This document shows positions 32,901 to 41,409 of a stretch of DNA of 64,000 nucleotides, piece after piece. Both the position numbers and the translations under genes were made by a program. This DNA is from Poriferisodalis sp965204125 (GTDB taxonomy: Bacteria > Actinomycetota > Acidimicrobiia > Acidimicrobiales > Poriferisodalaceae). The DNA is taken from positions 806,001-870,000 of the forward strand of contig NZ_OZ241968.1 in assembly GCF_965204125.1 (NCBI RefSeq), read 5' to 3'. Positions within the stretch are counted from its first letter, which is position 1, and every line of letters starts with the position of its first letter. The notes beneath the pieces were generated by a model. The model worked only from the letters and a program-made list of their open reading frames with translations, was not told the origin of the DNA and made no database searches.

Positions 32901-32956
32901 CATTTGGCGAGAAGTGGCGCCAGACGTAACGTCGCCGGGGTGTCGAGCAGTAGTGC
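32887..32956 (+). promoter_or_regulatory. Promoter-and-start cassette, copy 2
   Basis: This matches 30469-30540 closely. TAACGT (32927-32932) is followed after seven bases by GTG at 32940, in frame with the regulator gene. The core GACGTAACGTC is palindromic in this copy. The cassette begins within the 3' arm of the terminator. Confidence 0.55.
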
Positions 32957-33320
32957 CATGGTTTCAGGCCCTTCCCGTCAGGCTAAACTGACAAACATGA
33001 GCCTTCTAGCTCACGATCGCCTGCCGGCACAGCCCATCGATGCGCTGCGAGAACTCGTGCGCACCATCGACGAGTGCGACGAACTCAAGCGCGACACGGT
33101 CGCAGCGGCTCGCGAATCGGGCGTGACCTGGGAAGCCATCGGCACGGCCCTGGGCATCACTCGACAGTCCGCTTGGGCGCTCTACTCAGCCGACGCTGCC
33201 GCCATCAGCGCTGACCTCGCTGCAAGCGCCGCGAACAACCCAGACCTTTCCGAGGACGAAGCACTCGACATCGCCGTCGAGGAAGTGCGGGCAGTCCGCA
33301 GATCTCGCCGAGCACGCTGA
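32940..33320 (+). CDS. Small helix-turn-helix protein
   Basis: Up to 126 residues. AARESGVTWEAIGTALGITR followed by QSAWALYS is a helix-turn-helix; the C-terminus is basic (VRRSRRAR). Two leaderless starts are possible: GTG at 32940 (TAACGT seven bases upstream) and ATG at 32997 (TAAACT seven bases upstream). It stands alone, followed by a hairpin. Probably a DNA-binding regulator of unknown target. Confidence 0.65.
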   Translation: MSSSSAMVSGPSRQAKLTNMSLLAHDRLPAQPIDALRELVRTIDECDELKRDTVAAARESGVTWEAIGTALGITRQSAWALYSADAAAISADLAASAANNPDLSEDEALDIAVEEVRAVRRSRRAR

Positions 33321-33366
33321 CCCAGCCCAATGCGAGGGCCGTCACGTCAGTAGAGTCGCCCCTCAA

Positions 33367-33406
33367 AGCCCCGGAACCGTCCCTGCTTCGGCAAACGGCC
33401 GGGGTT
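33367..33406. terminator. GC-rich hairpin after the helix-turn-helix gene
   Basis: CCCCGG (33369-33374) pairs with CCGGGG (33399-33404), and CCGT (33377-33380) with ACGG (33395-33398) inside. It lies between the convergent regulator and phosphotransferase genes. No T-run. Confidence 0.45.
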
Positions 33407-33428
33407 ACGTCCTTTGGGGGAGCCTCAG

Positions 33429-34208
33429 TCATCCGCCGCCCGAGGGTGACTCGGCACTGCCGGCAGCGGCGGCGTGGGCGATGAGCGGGCGGAGCTGTTC
33501 GGCGGCGCGGTGCTGGCTGTCGAGCGTGGCCAGAATCCCCTCGCGCTCCATCTGCACGAACGCCGGGACCCCCGCAGCGATCTTGCGCACCACCGCCCGC
33601 CTGCAGCCGGCGATCACCTCGGCCACCATGTCGGCGAGCTCATCGGCCCTGCCGGCGCCCAGCCCGTAGCCGCCCACCAACGCCGCTATGCGCGCCGACC
33701 GATCAAGCGCGCCGGGCCAGCCCTCCAACCACCGATCCGCATCGCCGCACACCGGCGCGAACTGCCACACGGCGTGCGCGAGGTCCCACATCGGCGACGC
33801 CACGAAGATCCCGTCCCAATCGATGAACGCCACCGCCCGCCCGCCGGCGAACACCGTGTTGCGCGCAGCGATGTCGCCGTGGCACACCACCTGTCCCGAC
33901 CCCACCGCCTGGGGGCCCTCGGCGAAGCCCGAGCCCGCAGCGAACCCCGCGACGCAGTCGTGATAGGACCCCAGCAGCTCCACCGCCGAGGCGAGCTCGC
34001 CTGCGCCCAGCCGCCAGCACTCGGCATCGGCCGGCACCCACCCCTCGACCCAGCTGAGCACCATCGACCCGTCAGGCTCAGTACCGAGGTACCGGGGAGC
34101 GCCGCCGAACCCGGCTTCTTCGAGATGGACGAGCAACTGCCGCACCGACGCCGACGAATCGGTCGCAGGACGCCGCACCGTGTCACCGACCCGGACGAAC
34201 TCAGTCAC
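33429..34208 (-). CDS. APH-family phosphotransferase
   Basis: A 259-residue kinase of the aminoglycoside-phosphotransferase fold. VVCHGDIAARNTVF holds the catalytic HGD and Asn, and AFIDWDGIF the metal Asp. The N-terminal VRVGDTVRRP and PRYLGTEPDGSMVLSWVEGW fit the small actinobacterial 'phosphotransferase' group of unknown substrate. The GTG at 34208 is preferred because it clears the upstream gene and matches the family's usual first residues. A piece of a second copy lies at 35304-35417. Confidence 0.8.
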   Translation of the reverse strand: MTEFVRVGDTVRRPATDSSASVRQLLVHLEEAGFGGAPRYLGTEPDGSMVLSWVEGWVPADAECWRLGAGELASAVELLGSYHDCVAGFAAGSGFAEGPQAVGSGQVVCHGDIAARNTVFAGGRAVAFIDWDGIFVASPMWDLAHAVWQFAPVCGDADRWLEGWPGALDRSARIAALVGGYGLGAGRADELADMVAEVIAGCRRAVVRKIAAGVPAFVQMEREGILATLDSQHRAAEQLRPLIAHAAAAGSAESPSGGG

Positions 34209-34230
34209 ACGACCGGCCAGTCCTTCCGGC

Positions 34231-34917
34231 TCAGACACTGCGGTCGAGCTTCGCGACGGCGTCACGCGCAATGTCGGGATTGCGGCGGATTTCGGCTCGC
34301 AACTGCGTCTCGTAGAACTGTTTGCGGCCTGCGTCTACGACGGCCCGCCAGCCTGGGCGAGCCCTTACCAGCTGTTCTTGAATGAGCATCTCGATGACAT
34401 CTTCGAGGATCGGTCGGTAGTGGATTCCGCCATCTTCGTTGTGTGCCCCTCCAACCGCGAAGTGAAGCGAGTCCTGCGGGTCGGGGTCCCGGTCCGCCGC
34501 CTTCATGACCTGCGAGAACGGCTCACTCAGTTGGGAATACACATGTAGGTGAGCCTCTGGGTAGCCGTTGTTGACGTTGCGCGCGTAGTCGTAACTGAAG
34601 AGCACGTCTTCGCCCGGCGTCGACGATGCCTGGAGGGTGTACGTGGCGCGGTCGACGGTCAACCAACCATCGCCCGAACCATCCGCGACAAGCATGTTGG
34701 TGACGAGCAGATAGATGTCCGCCGATTTCTGATCCAGCGTCAGAGGCACCAAGTCGCGGACGACAAGCTGATTCTTCGTGATTCCGCGTCCCACGATGAA
34801 ACAACCAGGTGCGCTCTCCGCACATCCCAATCGAATGCCGTGCGCGACCGTGCCGTTGAGCAGATCCTTCAGCGATACGGCGAAGGCTCGTGCCTGAGCA
34901 CCAAGGTCACTCGGCAC
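34231..34917 (-). CDS. Unrecognised 228-residue protein (second gene of a pair)
   Basis: Starts with GTG inside the end of the preceding small gene (11-base overlap), giving MPSDLGAQARAFAVSLKDLL. It is a mixed alpha/beta protein with CFIVGRGITKNQLVV, a TYTLQASS strand, and a C-terminal part HYRPILEDVIEMLIQEQLV then GRKQFYETQLRAEIRRNP. That C-terminal half recalls conserved hypothetical proteins of actinobacteria that always follow a small partner, but I cannot name the family. There is no signal or membrane segment. Confidence 0.6.
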   Translation of the reverse strand: MPSDLGAQARAFAVSLKDLLNGTVAHGIRLGCAESAPGCFIVGRGITKNQLVVRDLVPLTLDQKSADIYLLVTNMLVADGSGDGWLTVDRATYTLQASSTPGEDVLFSYDYARNVNNGYPEAHLHVYSQLSEPFSQVMKAADRDPDPQDSLHFAVGGAHNEDGGIHYRPILEDVIEMLIQEQLVRARPGWRAVVDAGRKQFYETQLRAEIRRNPDIARDAVAKLDRSV

Positions 34918-35104
34918 GAGGCGGCAAGCAGAACCACGTCTGACGCGCCAGTTCGGTCTCGAACCGACCGGCACGCGCCTGTTCCTCAAGTTGCTCGCGT
35001 GTGAATCCGGTCTCGGCGATCGCGGCTTCAAGCGCTTCCCGAGCCTCGTCAGGAGACGGCCGATGCACAACGATCTCGCTTGGCTCGGTGTACGTCGTAG
35101 TCAT
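34907..35104 (-). CDS. Unrecognised 65-residue partner protein (first gene of a pair)
   Basis: A small acidic protein: EPSEIVVHRPSPDEAREALE, then AAIAETGFTREQLEEQARAG and a short tail. It has a strong AAGGAGAAGG ribosome site before the ATG and overlaps the next gene by 11 bases. Size and order are those of an antitoxin or adaptor in front of its effector. No family is recognised. Confidence 0.6.
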   Translation of the reverse strand: MTTTYTEPSEIVVHRPSPDEAREALEAAIAETGFTREQLEEQARAGRFETELARQTWFCLPPRAE

Positions 35105-35303
35105 TGCCTTCTCCTTCCTATCTCATGGACCTTCACATCGCGTGTTTCGCGCCGGACCCTACTCCTCGAATGACGCTAGCGAACGGCTGTGACAAGAACC
35201 TTCGTGAGTATGAAGGGTACTGACCGAGACTCTGTCGGCGCTTCAGGCGAGCCTCTGAAGTCTGCGTTGCTTCTGCGGCGAAATCGGAGGCTCGCAGGGT
35301 CAC

Positions 35304-35417
35304 CGAGTTGAGCTCGCCCGGGTCTAGCCGCCAGCACTCGGTGTCGGCCGGCACCCACCCCTCGACCCAGCTGAACACCATCGAACCTTCGGGCTCAGTA
35401 CCGAGGTAGCGGCGCGC
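35304..35417 (-). pseudogene. Fragment of a second APH-family gene
   Basis: About 114 bases match 33987-34100 of the phosphotransferase gene with some 15 differences. On the minus strand the fragment encodes RYLGTEPEGSMVFSWVEGWV and WRLDPGEL, against PRYLGTEPDGSMVLSWVEGW and WRLGAGEL in the intact gene. No catalytic region is present, so it is a remnant. The two copies flank the unknown gene pair. Confidence 0.75.
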
Positions 35418-35460
35418 ATCGTCGGCATTCGCAGACGCATCGAGGGCTACCGTTGCCGAG

Positions 35461-36036
35461 ATGGCGGGGCGCATCCGGTTCGGTCCGCAACAGCCCGAGA
35501 TCACGCTCCGCTCGGGTGAGAATGTGCCGCTCGTCAGGCTCAAGGAACGGGCTGCAGCACGCGCAATCGACCTGGTGCCCGCCGGACTCGTGCTGGTGCT
35601 CGCAACTGCGCTGATGGGGTGCTTGGCGTACGCCAGTCTCGCCACGGGCGACGAATACGAGCCATACGGGTGGCTGCTTGTGCCCCTGGCCATCGTGTTC
35701 GTGGCGCTGTTCTTGACCGCTGCGTATGAAACCTGGGCAACGTCGGCGACTGGGCAGACACGAGGAAAGCGCATGAAGGGAATACACGTCGTGCGTTTGC
35801 GCGACGGACGCAAACCGGGAGTGGCGGCGTCGTTCGTCCGCGCTGCATTGCCCGCCGCGGCGAGTCTGTGCGGGCTGACACTCATCTGGAGGGCCAGTCC
35901 GCTGATAGCGACGCTCGTCGCAGCGGCCTTGTATTGCCTCACCTATCTCTCGGCGTTCTGGAATCGACAGGGGCGCGCTTGGCACGACAGCCTCTCCCAG
36001 ACTCTCGCCACCACCCGCTTCGCGATCGATCACTAA
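35461..36036 (+). CDS. RDD-family membrane protein
   Basis: A 191-residue protein with three to four membrane spans. RLKERAAARAIDLVPAGLVL is the first RDD motif (Arg then Asp in the first span), and GQTRGKRMKGIHVVRLRDG the conserved loop after the second span. AWHDSLSQTLATTR closes the domain. Some members are Na+/H+ antiporters; most are unassigned. TACCGT lies seven bases before the ATG. Confidence 0.8.
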   Translation: MAGRIRFGPQQPEITLRSGENVPLVRLKERAAARAIDLVPAGLVLVLATALMGCLAYASLATGDEYEPYGWLLVPLAIVFVALFLTAAYETWATSATGQTRGKRMKGIHVVRLRDGRKPGVAASFVRAALPAAASLCGLTLIWRASPLIATLVAAALYCLTYLSAFWNRQGRAWHDSLSQTLATTRFAIDH

Positions 36037-36160
36037 TGCGATCGGCTTCCGACGATTCGGATGCGAGAGCGACTTGTCCAATAGATTGACAGTACTTGCC
36101 AACAGTAGGACCGGATATGCTCGCCGGCAGATTCAGACGCCCATCGAGTGACAACTCACA

Positions 36161-37045
36161 ATGACCACGATGGAACTACTCGACGAGGCCACGATACAAG
36201 GTCGCCATATCGATAACTTGGTCGTTGCAACACTCACTGCAGTCGTGATTCTTGCAACTGGTGGAGCTGTGGCGCTGCTCGCTCTGAGTCCAGTTGAATC
36301 CTCTGGAGTGGAACCTCTCTCAGTATACCATTGTCCTCCGGATTCGGTATTTGACATGCCGTATCACTGTGACGCCAACGGGATCTATCTGCCAGGACTC
36401 GATCATTGTGTGGTCGACGACAGTTCGACCATCTTGTACCACTGCTCAGGAGAAGTGCGCGTTGATCTGTACCATTGTAAGGATATACCGTCAGGCCCGG
36501 AGGGAGTCCATTGTCCTGGCGAAGTAATCCGTCACTTAGAACGGCGAACGCTTGCCGCCGGGCAGTTTCTTACGATCTATTCGCCTCTTGTAATTGCGCT
36601 CCTATGTTGTATCGGGGCACTGGTAAGCAGGCGCCTACCACGGCCAAGTGCAGGCGTGGGTAGCGGCGTACCGCGCTCGCGCCGATCTACTAGACTCAGT
36701 GAGCAAGCGAGCAAAAGACTGCCCGCGGACTTTGTGGCTGAACGTTACTGTCTACAAGTCGCGGTTTGGAGCAATTCGCTGCGCGGCCGATTCCTCAGGT
36801 ACTCATGGGTATCAATAGTAGCCGGGATCGCAATTTTCCTGACGTGGGCTCTGCGAGACATAGTAGATTCTGAAGGAATAATCGCGTGGCTGTTCGGCGA
36901 CACGCCCCGCATAATTGTTGCGTGCTGGCTACTCGCCTATTTCCTGCTCATGATTGGGAGGCAGTGGTCGACTATGCCACAGCCGCGTCGGAAGATAGTC
37001 GCGAGGAGCGGCAAAATCATCGATCTCGAAAGAACACTTCGTTGA
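36161..37045 (+). CDS. Membrane protein with six regularly spaced His-Cys pairs
   Basis: A 294-residue protein. One membrane span (about residues 20-42) leads to an outer loop of about 90 residues, then spans near 134-155, 214-232 and 252-270. The loop holds HC pairs at residues 57-58, 69-70, 82-83, 94-95, 105-106 and 117-118, almost every 12 residues, four of them as YHC. The arrangement suggests a tandem repeat that binds metal or forms disulfides outside the cell. Codon use is clearly more AT-rich than the neighbours (ATA, TTA, AGA present), a sign of transfer. No family is recognised. Confidence 0.6.
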   Translation: MTTMELLDEATIQGRHIDNLVVATLTAVVILATGGAVALLALSPVESSGVEPLSVYHCPPDSVFDMPYHCDANGIYLPGLDHCVVDDSSTILYHCSGEVRVDLYHCKDIPSGPEGVHCPGEVIRHLERRTLAAGQFLTIYSPLVIALLCCIGALVSRRLPRPSAGVGSGVPRSRRSTRLSEQASKRLPADFVAERYCLQVAVWSNSLRGRFLRYSWVSIVAGIAIFLTWALRDIVDSEGIIAWLFGDTPRIIVACWLLAYFLLMIGRQWSTMPQPRRKIVARSGKIIDLERTLR

Positions 37046-37127
37046 TCAATTGGTAGTCGCCCGCGCAGGGCAATTGCTGCGACTAGCGAGTTAGAATACC
37101 ACGTTTGATACCTATAGACTTGTTTGC

Positions 37128-38147
37128 TTGCGAATCCGAAGTCGTAGGATGCCGAGGGATCAGCCGAGGGCCGATGAGCAGGCTGCGTTGCATGCGATCT
37201 GCGCGGTGGTCGACGTGGGCGACTTCGAGTGGATACCGGAGACCCATGAGCGGAGAACTCCTGATCTGTGGCTGCAGCTTGCCGACGGCCGCACCGCGTT
37301 CGTGGAAGTCACCCTTTCAACTGACCAGGACGCGAAGCGCCTCAAGGGTTCCGGCGGCAGCAAGAGACCGTTCCGATTCAACGAGCTCTCGTGGGATTGG
37401 AAGGTGTGGGTCTCTGACGATCACCCATCAGAGCGAACCGCTCTCGGTCGTCAGCTCAAGGAATTCGTTGCGGCGATGGTGCCTGTGCTTGCTCTCGTCG
37501 AGTCCATGAACGGTTCGCCCCACGAGATGCAGCGACGAGCGACGGAGACGTTCGACGTCAAGCCGTTCCATCCTCAGCGAGATTTCCCGAACGCGCCGAG
37601 ACGCCGGTGGCTCCACGAATCAACCCCCGATACCGAATTCGAAGATTGGGCGCTGCTCGATTGGTTGCCGAGCTGCGACTACTGGTTTGTGCCCGATCTC
37701 GAAGACTGCGTACTGCACGGACTAGAGCCGCGTCGTGTGATAGTGGTGGGTTCGCCAACCCCGGTTGCTGAGGGTCCGGGCTGCATTGAAGTCCACGTAT
37801 CGCCAACCGAGTCAGCCTTCAGGTTCGGTGCAGCGGATTACCTCATCCCGGCGATTCAGCGGGCCGTCACCCACAAGCAGAAGAAGCACCAGATGGCTGG
37901 CTACCCGGGCGAACACTGGCTCGCCGTCGCTGTCGAAGGGAATGCCGCCGCGCAGCTCGAGGAGGCATGCGCGCCCGATGAACCGGGCGCGCGGGCCGAC
38001 CTAACCGGGGTCAACTACAGCGGATACGACGAGCTTTGGGTCGTTGGCTGCACGTTCCACGACTGGCAATTCGCGGTCGCCAGGTTCAGCGAGCCCGGTC
38101 AACAGCCAGCACTGTGCACAGTCGCCCGACCGCCACGACCGGGCTGA
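37128..38147 (+). CDS. Unrecognised protein with possible PD-(D/E)XK nuclease motif
   Basis: A 339-residue soluble protein. Near the N-terminus RRTPDLWLQLADGRTAFVEV gives Pro45-Asp46 and Glu60-Val-Thr62, the spacing of a PD-(D/E)xK core with Thr in place of Lys. The rest is unrecognised, with a GYPGEHWLAVAVEG strand and a final YDELWVVGCTFHDWQFAV strand. TAGACT lies exactly seven bases before TTG at 37128, supporting that start; an ATG at 37149 is the alternative. It lies at the edge of the restriction/HEPN region, which fits a defence nuclease, but this is inference. Confidence 0.5.
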   Translation: MRIRSRRMPRDQPRADEQAALHAICAVVDVGDFEWIPETHERRTPDLWLQLADGRTAFVEVTLSTDQDAKRLKGSGGSKRPFRFNELSWDWKVWVSDDHPSERTALGRQLKEFVAAMVPVLALVESMNGSPHEMQRRATETFDVKPFHPQRDFPNAPRRRWLHESTPDTEFEDWALLDWLPSCDYWFVPDLEDCVLHGLEPRRVIVVGSPTPVAEGPGCIEVHVSPTESAFRFGAADYLIPAIQRAVTHKQKKHQMAGYPGEHWLAVAVEGNAAAQLEEACAPDEPGARADLTGVNYSGYDELWVVGCTFHDWQFAVARFSEPGQQPALCTVARPPRPG

Positions 38148-38150
38148 CCT

Positions 38151-41100
38151 CTAGTCGATGAGGTCGCGTTCTTGGAGGGCGGTTCGGAGTCGTGCGTACT
38201 CTTCGGTGTCTTCGAATTCGCTTGCCGCGTCGAGGAACTCTTCGATACCGTCCGCTACCCGTCGCAGTGCCCACGGGTCGGACTGGCCTTGAACGATTTG
38301 CAGCACAATGGTGAGTTTGTTGATGGTGACGGGGGCGTTCATGGCTCGGTCTGCGACCTGGTTGTGCCAGTCGATTTGTCCGGCTGTGGCTGACAGGGTG
38401 TCAAGGGTGAGCTTCGCCCAGCGGTCGTCGTCGAGTGCGGTGACCTGGAACATCCGGCCGAATCCGGTGAGGATGTCCTCTGGGGCGTCACGAATGAGGG
38501 CGCGCCACAGTTTCTCGCCGATGGCCAGGTGCTCTTCTTGGATGCCGTCGCGTCCGAGGAGGAACGCGAGACTCGCGCTGGCGTGTTGTCCTACGTCGGG
38601 GTGTTGTCTGAGGTAGGTCGCTACTGACTCGGGTTCGTACCCGGCGCACCGTCGCAGCATTCCGGCGAGCACGTGGTTGAGCGCGTAGGGGATGCCGCTG
38701 GCCGCGGCATCCTTGAGCTCGTCGGGATACATCTCTCGCAACCAGTCATCGACGCTGCCTTGCTCGATGGTGACGCGGAAGGTGAGCTGGCCGAGATCGT
38801 CAGGTGCGTCGGGTCCGTAGATGAGTCCGAGGTTGGCCTGGGTCCACTCCGGCATCATTCTGCGCAGCCGGGGGAAATTGGAGGCCAGTATCGAGCGGTA
38901 CTCGGCCCCGTCGGCACCCTCCAGTCTGAGGGCGAAGCCGAGCAATTCTTCGAGCTCGGGGCGCAGCGGCCGCTCCGCGCTCAGCTCTCGCGCCGCGAAC
39001 AGCACCGCCGTTTCGAGTGCCCGGGTGCTCGTCCGGTTGATCGCACGGAACACTGGATCGCTCGTTCGGCGGCTGCCGCGGGCCTCCCAAGGCGGCAACG
39101 AGAGATCCCTCGCAGCAGCGCAAAGGTAATTCCAGACTTCGTCTGCCCGTCCGCCGAACGTCACGTCTGCCTTGATCAGAGCGGCAATCAGGCCCACTGC
39201 GGCCTGCTTCGCATCGCGCCAGCTCGGATACTTGACCGCTCTGTCGTTGAGGTCTTCAGCAGGCCACGGCTCGCCTTCGACAAGCGCTATCACGTCGAGC
39301 AACCCGTCAAGATGCAGTGCAGCGACCCCAGGGCAGTCCCTCGCCGCTCCTAGGTAGTGGCTTATGTGGACGGGGTGTCGCAGCGCGGTCGCGACGCCGA
39401 GCGGATCCACCAGCCAACGACTGGGATCGTGCTTGATGGACTCCTCGAGAGCGCGGGCCAAATAGAGCGCGCTCACACGGGACGAGTCGTGGTCAGGCCG
39501 CCAGCGGGCGATCTTGTGTGCCGCCTGAATCGGCGACAGCGAGTTCAGCTCCTCGGCGCTGTAAGGGCTCTCGAAACCGTACGACTCGACGGTTGATCCC
39601 TTCAAGAGGTCGTCGCGCGTGAATTCTCCGAATCTGCCGGCCAATACCCGACACGGCTTGGCCCAGTTCTCGGCTATTTCGGCCGGCAGCACCGCTACCC
39701 ACGCCCAAATTCGCAGCCAGTCCCGCAACGCGGTGACATCGTCCGAGCCGAGCGCTCTGCTCACCTCGGCCACGCTGGGTGCGGGACCGAGTGCATCTTC
39801 CCAACGGTCCTTGACGCCGTCGAGGCCGCAAGCCTCGACCGCCCGATCAATGAGTGCGATGTCGTCACCAGTCGCATCGCGACCGATGATCCCTTGTTCA
39901 ACCTCGGCCGCGAGCGCGTCGGGTTCCGCTTCGGGCGTGCTCGCCAGCACCCACGCGCGCAGCCGGTCACGCAGCGCTGGTTGCAGGATTGACGCGGCAT
40001 CCAGCAGCGTCTCAGGCGGGTGCCAGCCCCACGCCCTGCGCAGCATCGCAGTCAAACAACCCAGCAGCACCGAGGACCGTTCGTGCGGGAAGAAGGTGTG
40101 GGCTTCCGCGATCAGCCCTGACGATTCGTACTCGAACCGACCCAGCGCATCGTCATCCTGCGAGAGTCCCGACAGCTTGCGGCACGCCAATGCGATCCGC
40201 CCGAGAGCGTTCTGTGAGTTCACGCCGTCGGTCAGGCGGGACGCGAGTTCGTCGGCGATCACTACGTGATCCCAGCTGTCCTCGCCGAGCAATATGAACG
40301 CCAAGTACTGGACCATTGGGTGTGACGGCTCGAATTCCTCCGCGGCAATGACACCGGACTGGACGATGCGGTCATCCCGAGGAAACCGCCAGACGATGCC
40401 GAGCAGCAGATCGAGGACACGTCCACCGATCCGCTGGGCCGCGTGAGCGACGCACCGTGCATGCTCGACGACGTGCGGATGCGCGTCGTGCAGGGCGATC
40501 AGCCACGACTCGGCTTCGACGCGGTGAGTCTCGGCGAGCCGGACTGAGGCAGAGCAAGCTGCCCACCACAGGTCGCTTCCCGGTTCGCCGAGCGCACCAC
40601 TGCGGGCGAACATCGAAAGCCAGCGAACGCTGACCACCTCCCTCAGGAACCGCTTGATGTGCACCGAAGTGCCCATGAGACCCAGAACCTTGTCCAAGTC
40701 AGTCTCAGTCGGCTCTTCGAGCCGGGCCAGTTGCACAAGTCGCTCGTTTCGAAGCTCGTGTGGCAGGAATAGCTGACGCAGCAGCGCCACCGCGCTCTCC
40801 CACAGCTCCCGAGCCCTCGCGACTGAGCACCGACTGTGCGCTGCGTTGTCGGCTGCCTTGATCAGCTGCAGGTAAGCCTCCACCGGTGCGGTGCCGGACC
40901 TCAGCGGTTCCACGCCGGCACGCTGGATCATCAGCGACACGAGGCGCTTCTGGTGCACTCCTTGTCTCGTCTTGTGGAAGTCGCTCAGCTCCCTGATTGC
41001 CGCTCGATGATTTGAGAGCGCCTCCCTGCCGCTGTCGTCGGCGAGCTGTACCGCACTCTCGTACTTCTCGAATGTGTTGACGACCTCCCGCGACAAGCGC

Positions 41101-41315
41101 GACCACTCACGGTCGGGGCTGACGCCGGACGCCTTGGGGATCTCCTTCAAGGCCTCCCGGATGCAATATGCGACGAGTTCGCCTAGCCGCGGCAGCTCGA
41201 TCGACTCCGGGCCCAACAATCGCCTCGCCGTTTCCAAGTACTCCACCGCACGGTCGCCGTGCCCTCCGAACTGGACACGCAAGTGCTTCAACAGGTCCGG
41301 TTCGAGCTGCGTCAC
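38151..41315 (-). CDS. Very large helical protein of unknown function
   Basis: A 1054-residue protein that reads as almost entirely alpha-helical, with pairs of helices resembling HEAT/ARM-type repeats (for example WESAVALLRQLFLPHELRN and DWLREMYPDELKDAA). No Walker motif, nuclease motif or membrane span is seen. The GTG at 41315 is chosen because upstream residues are out of character. It is divergent from the gene at 41410, 94 bases away. Large helical scaffolds beside HEPN and restriction genes often belong to anti-phage systems; here that is inference only. Confidence 0.55.
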   Translation of the reverse strand: MTQLEPDLLKHLRVQFGGHGDRAVEYLETARRLLGPESIELPRLGELVAYCIREALKEIPKASGVSPDREWSRLSREVVNTFEKYESAVQLADDSGREALSNHRAAIRELSDFHKTRQGVHQKRLVSLMIQRAGVEPLRSGTAPVEAYLQLIKAADNAAHSRCSVARARELWESAVALLRQLFLPHELRNERLVQLARLEEPTETDLDKVLGLMGTSVHIKRFLREVVSVRWLSMFARSGALGEPGSDLWWAACSASVRLAETHRVEAESWLIALHDAHPHVVEHARCVAHAAQRIGGRVLDLLLGIVWRFPRDDRIVQSGVIAAEEFEPSHPMVQYLAFILLGEDSWDHVVIADELASRLTDGVNSQNALGRIALACRKLSGLSQDDDALGRFEYESSGLIAEAHTFFPHERSSVLLGCLTAMLRRAWGWHPPETLLDAASILQPALRDRLRAWVLASTPEAEPDALAAEVEQGIIGRDATGDDIALIDRAVEACGLDGVKDRWEDALGPAPSVAEVSRALGSDDVTALRDWLRIWAWVAVLPAEIAENWAKPCRVLAGRFGEFTRDDLLKGSTVESYGFESPYSAEELNSLSPIQAAHKIARWRPDHDSSRVSALYLARALEESIKHDPSRWLVDPLGVATALRHPVHISHYLGAARDCPGVAALHLDGLLDVIALVEGEPWPAEDLNDRAVKYPSWRDAKQAAVGLIAALIKADVTFGGRADEVWNYLCAAARDLSLPPWEARGSRRTSDPVFRAINRTSTRALETAVLFAARELSAERPLRPELEELLGFALRLEGADGAEYRSILASNFPRLRRMMPEWTQANLGLIYGPDAPDDLGQLTFRVTIEQGSVDDWLREMYPDELKDAAASGIPYALNHVLAGMLRRCAGYEPESVATYLRQHPDVGQHASASLAFLLGRDGIQEEHLAIGEKLWRALIRDAPEDILTGFGRMFQVTALDDDRWAKLTLDTLSATAGQIDWHNQVADRAMNAPVTINKLTIVLQIVQGQSDPWALRRVADGIEEFLDAASEFEDTEEYARLRTALQERDLID

Positions 41316-41409
41316 GACCACGCACCGATGCTGGCACAGGGGTCGCAGCCAACCCAGCTTCGGCGGCCCAGAATGCCCAGAACATCGACTGTCCCGTGGA
41401 GCGGGCAAT

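Noticed and set aside
36300..36540. CRISPR-like periodicity in the His-Cys repeat region
   Set aside because: The period is in the protein (about 36 bases), the DNA copies are not identical, and there are no spacers or cas genes.
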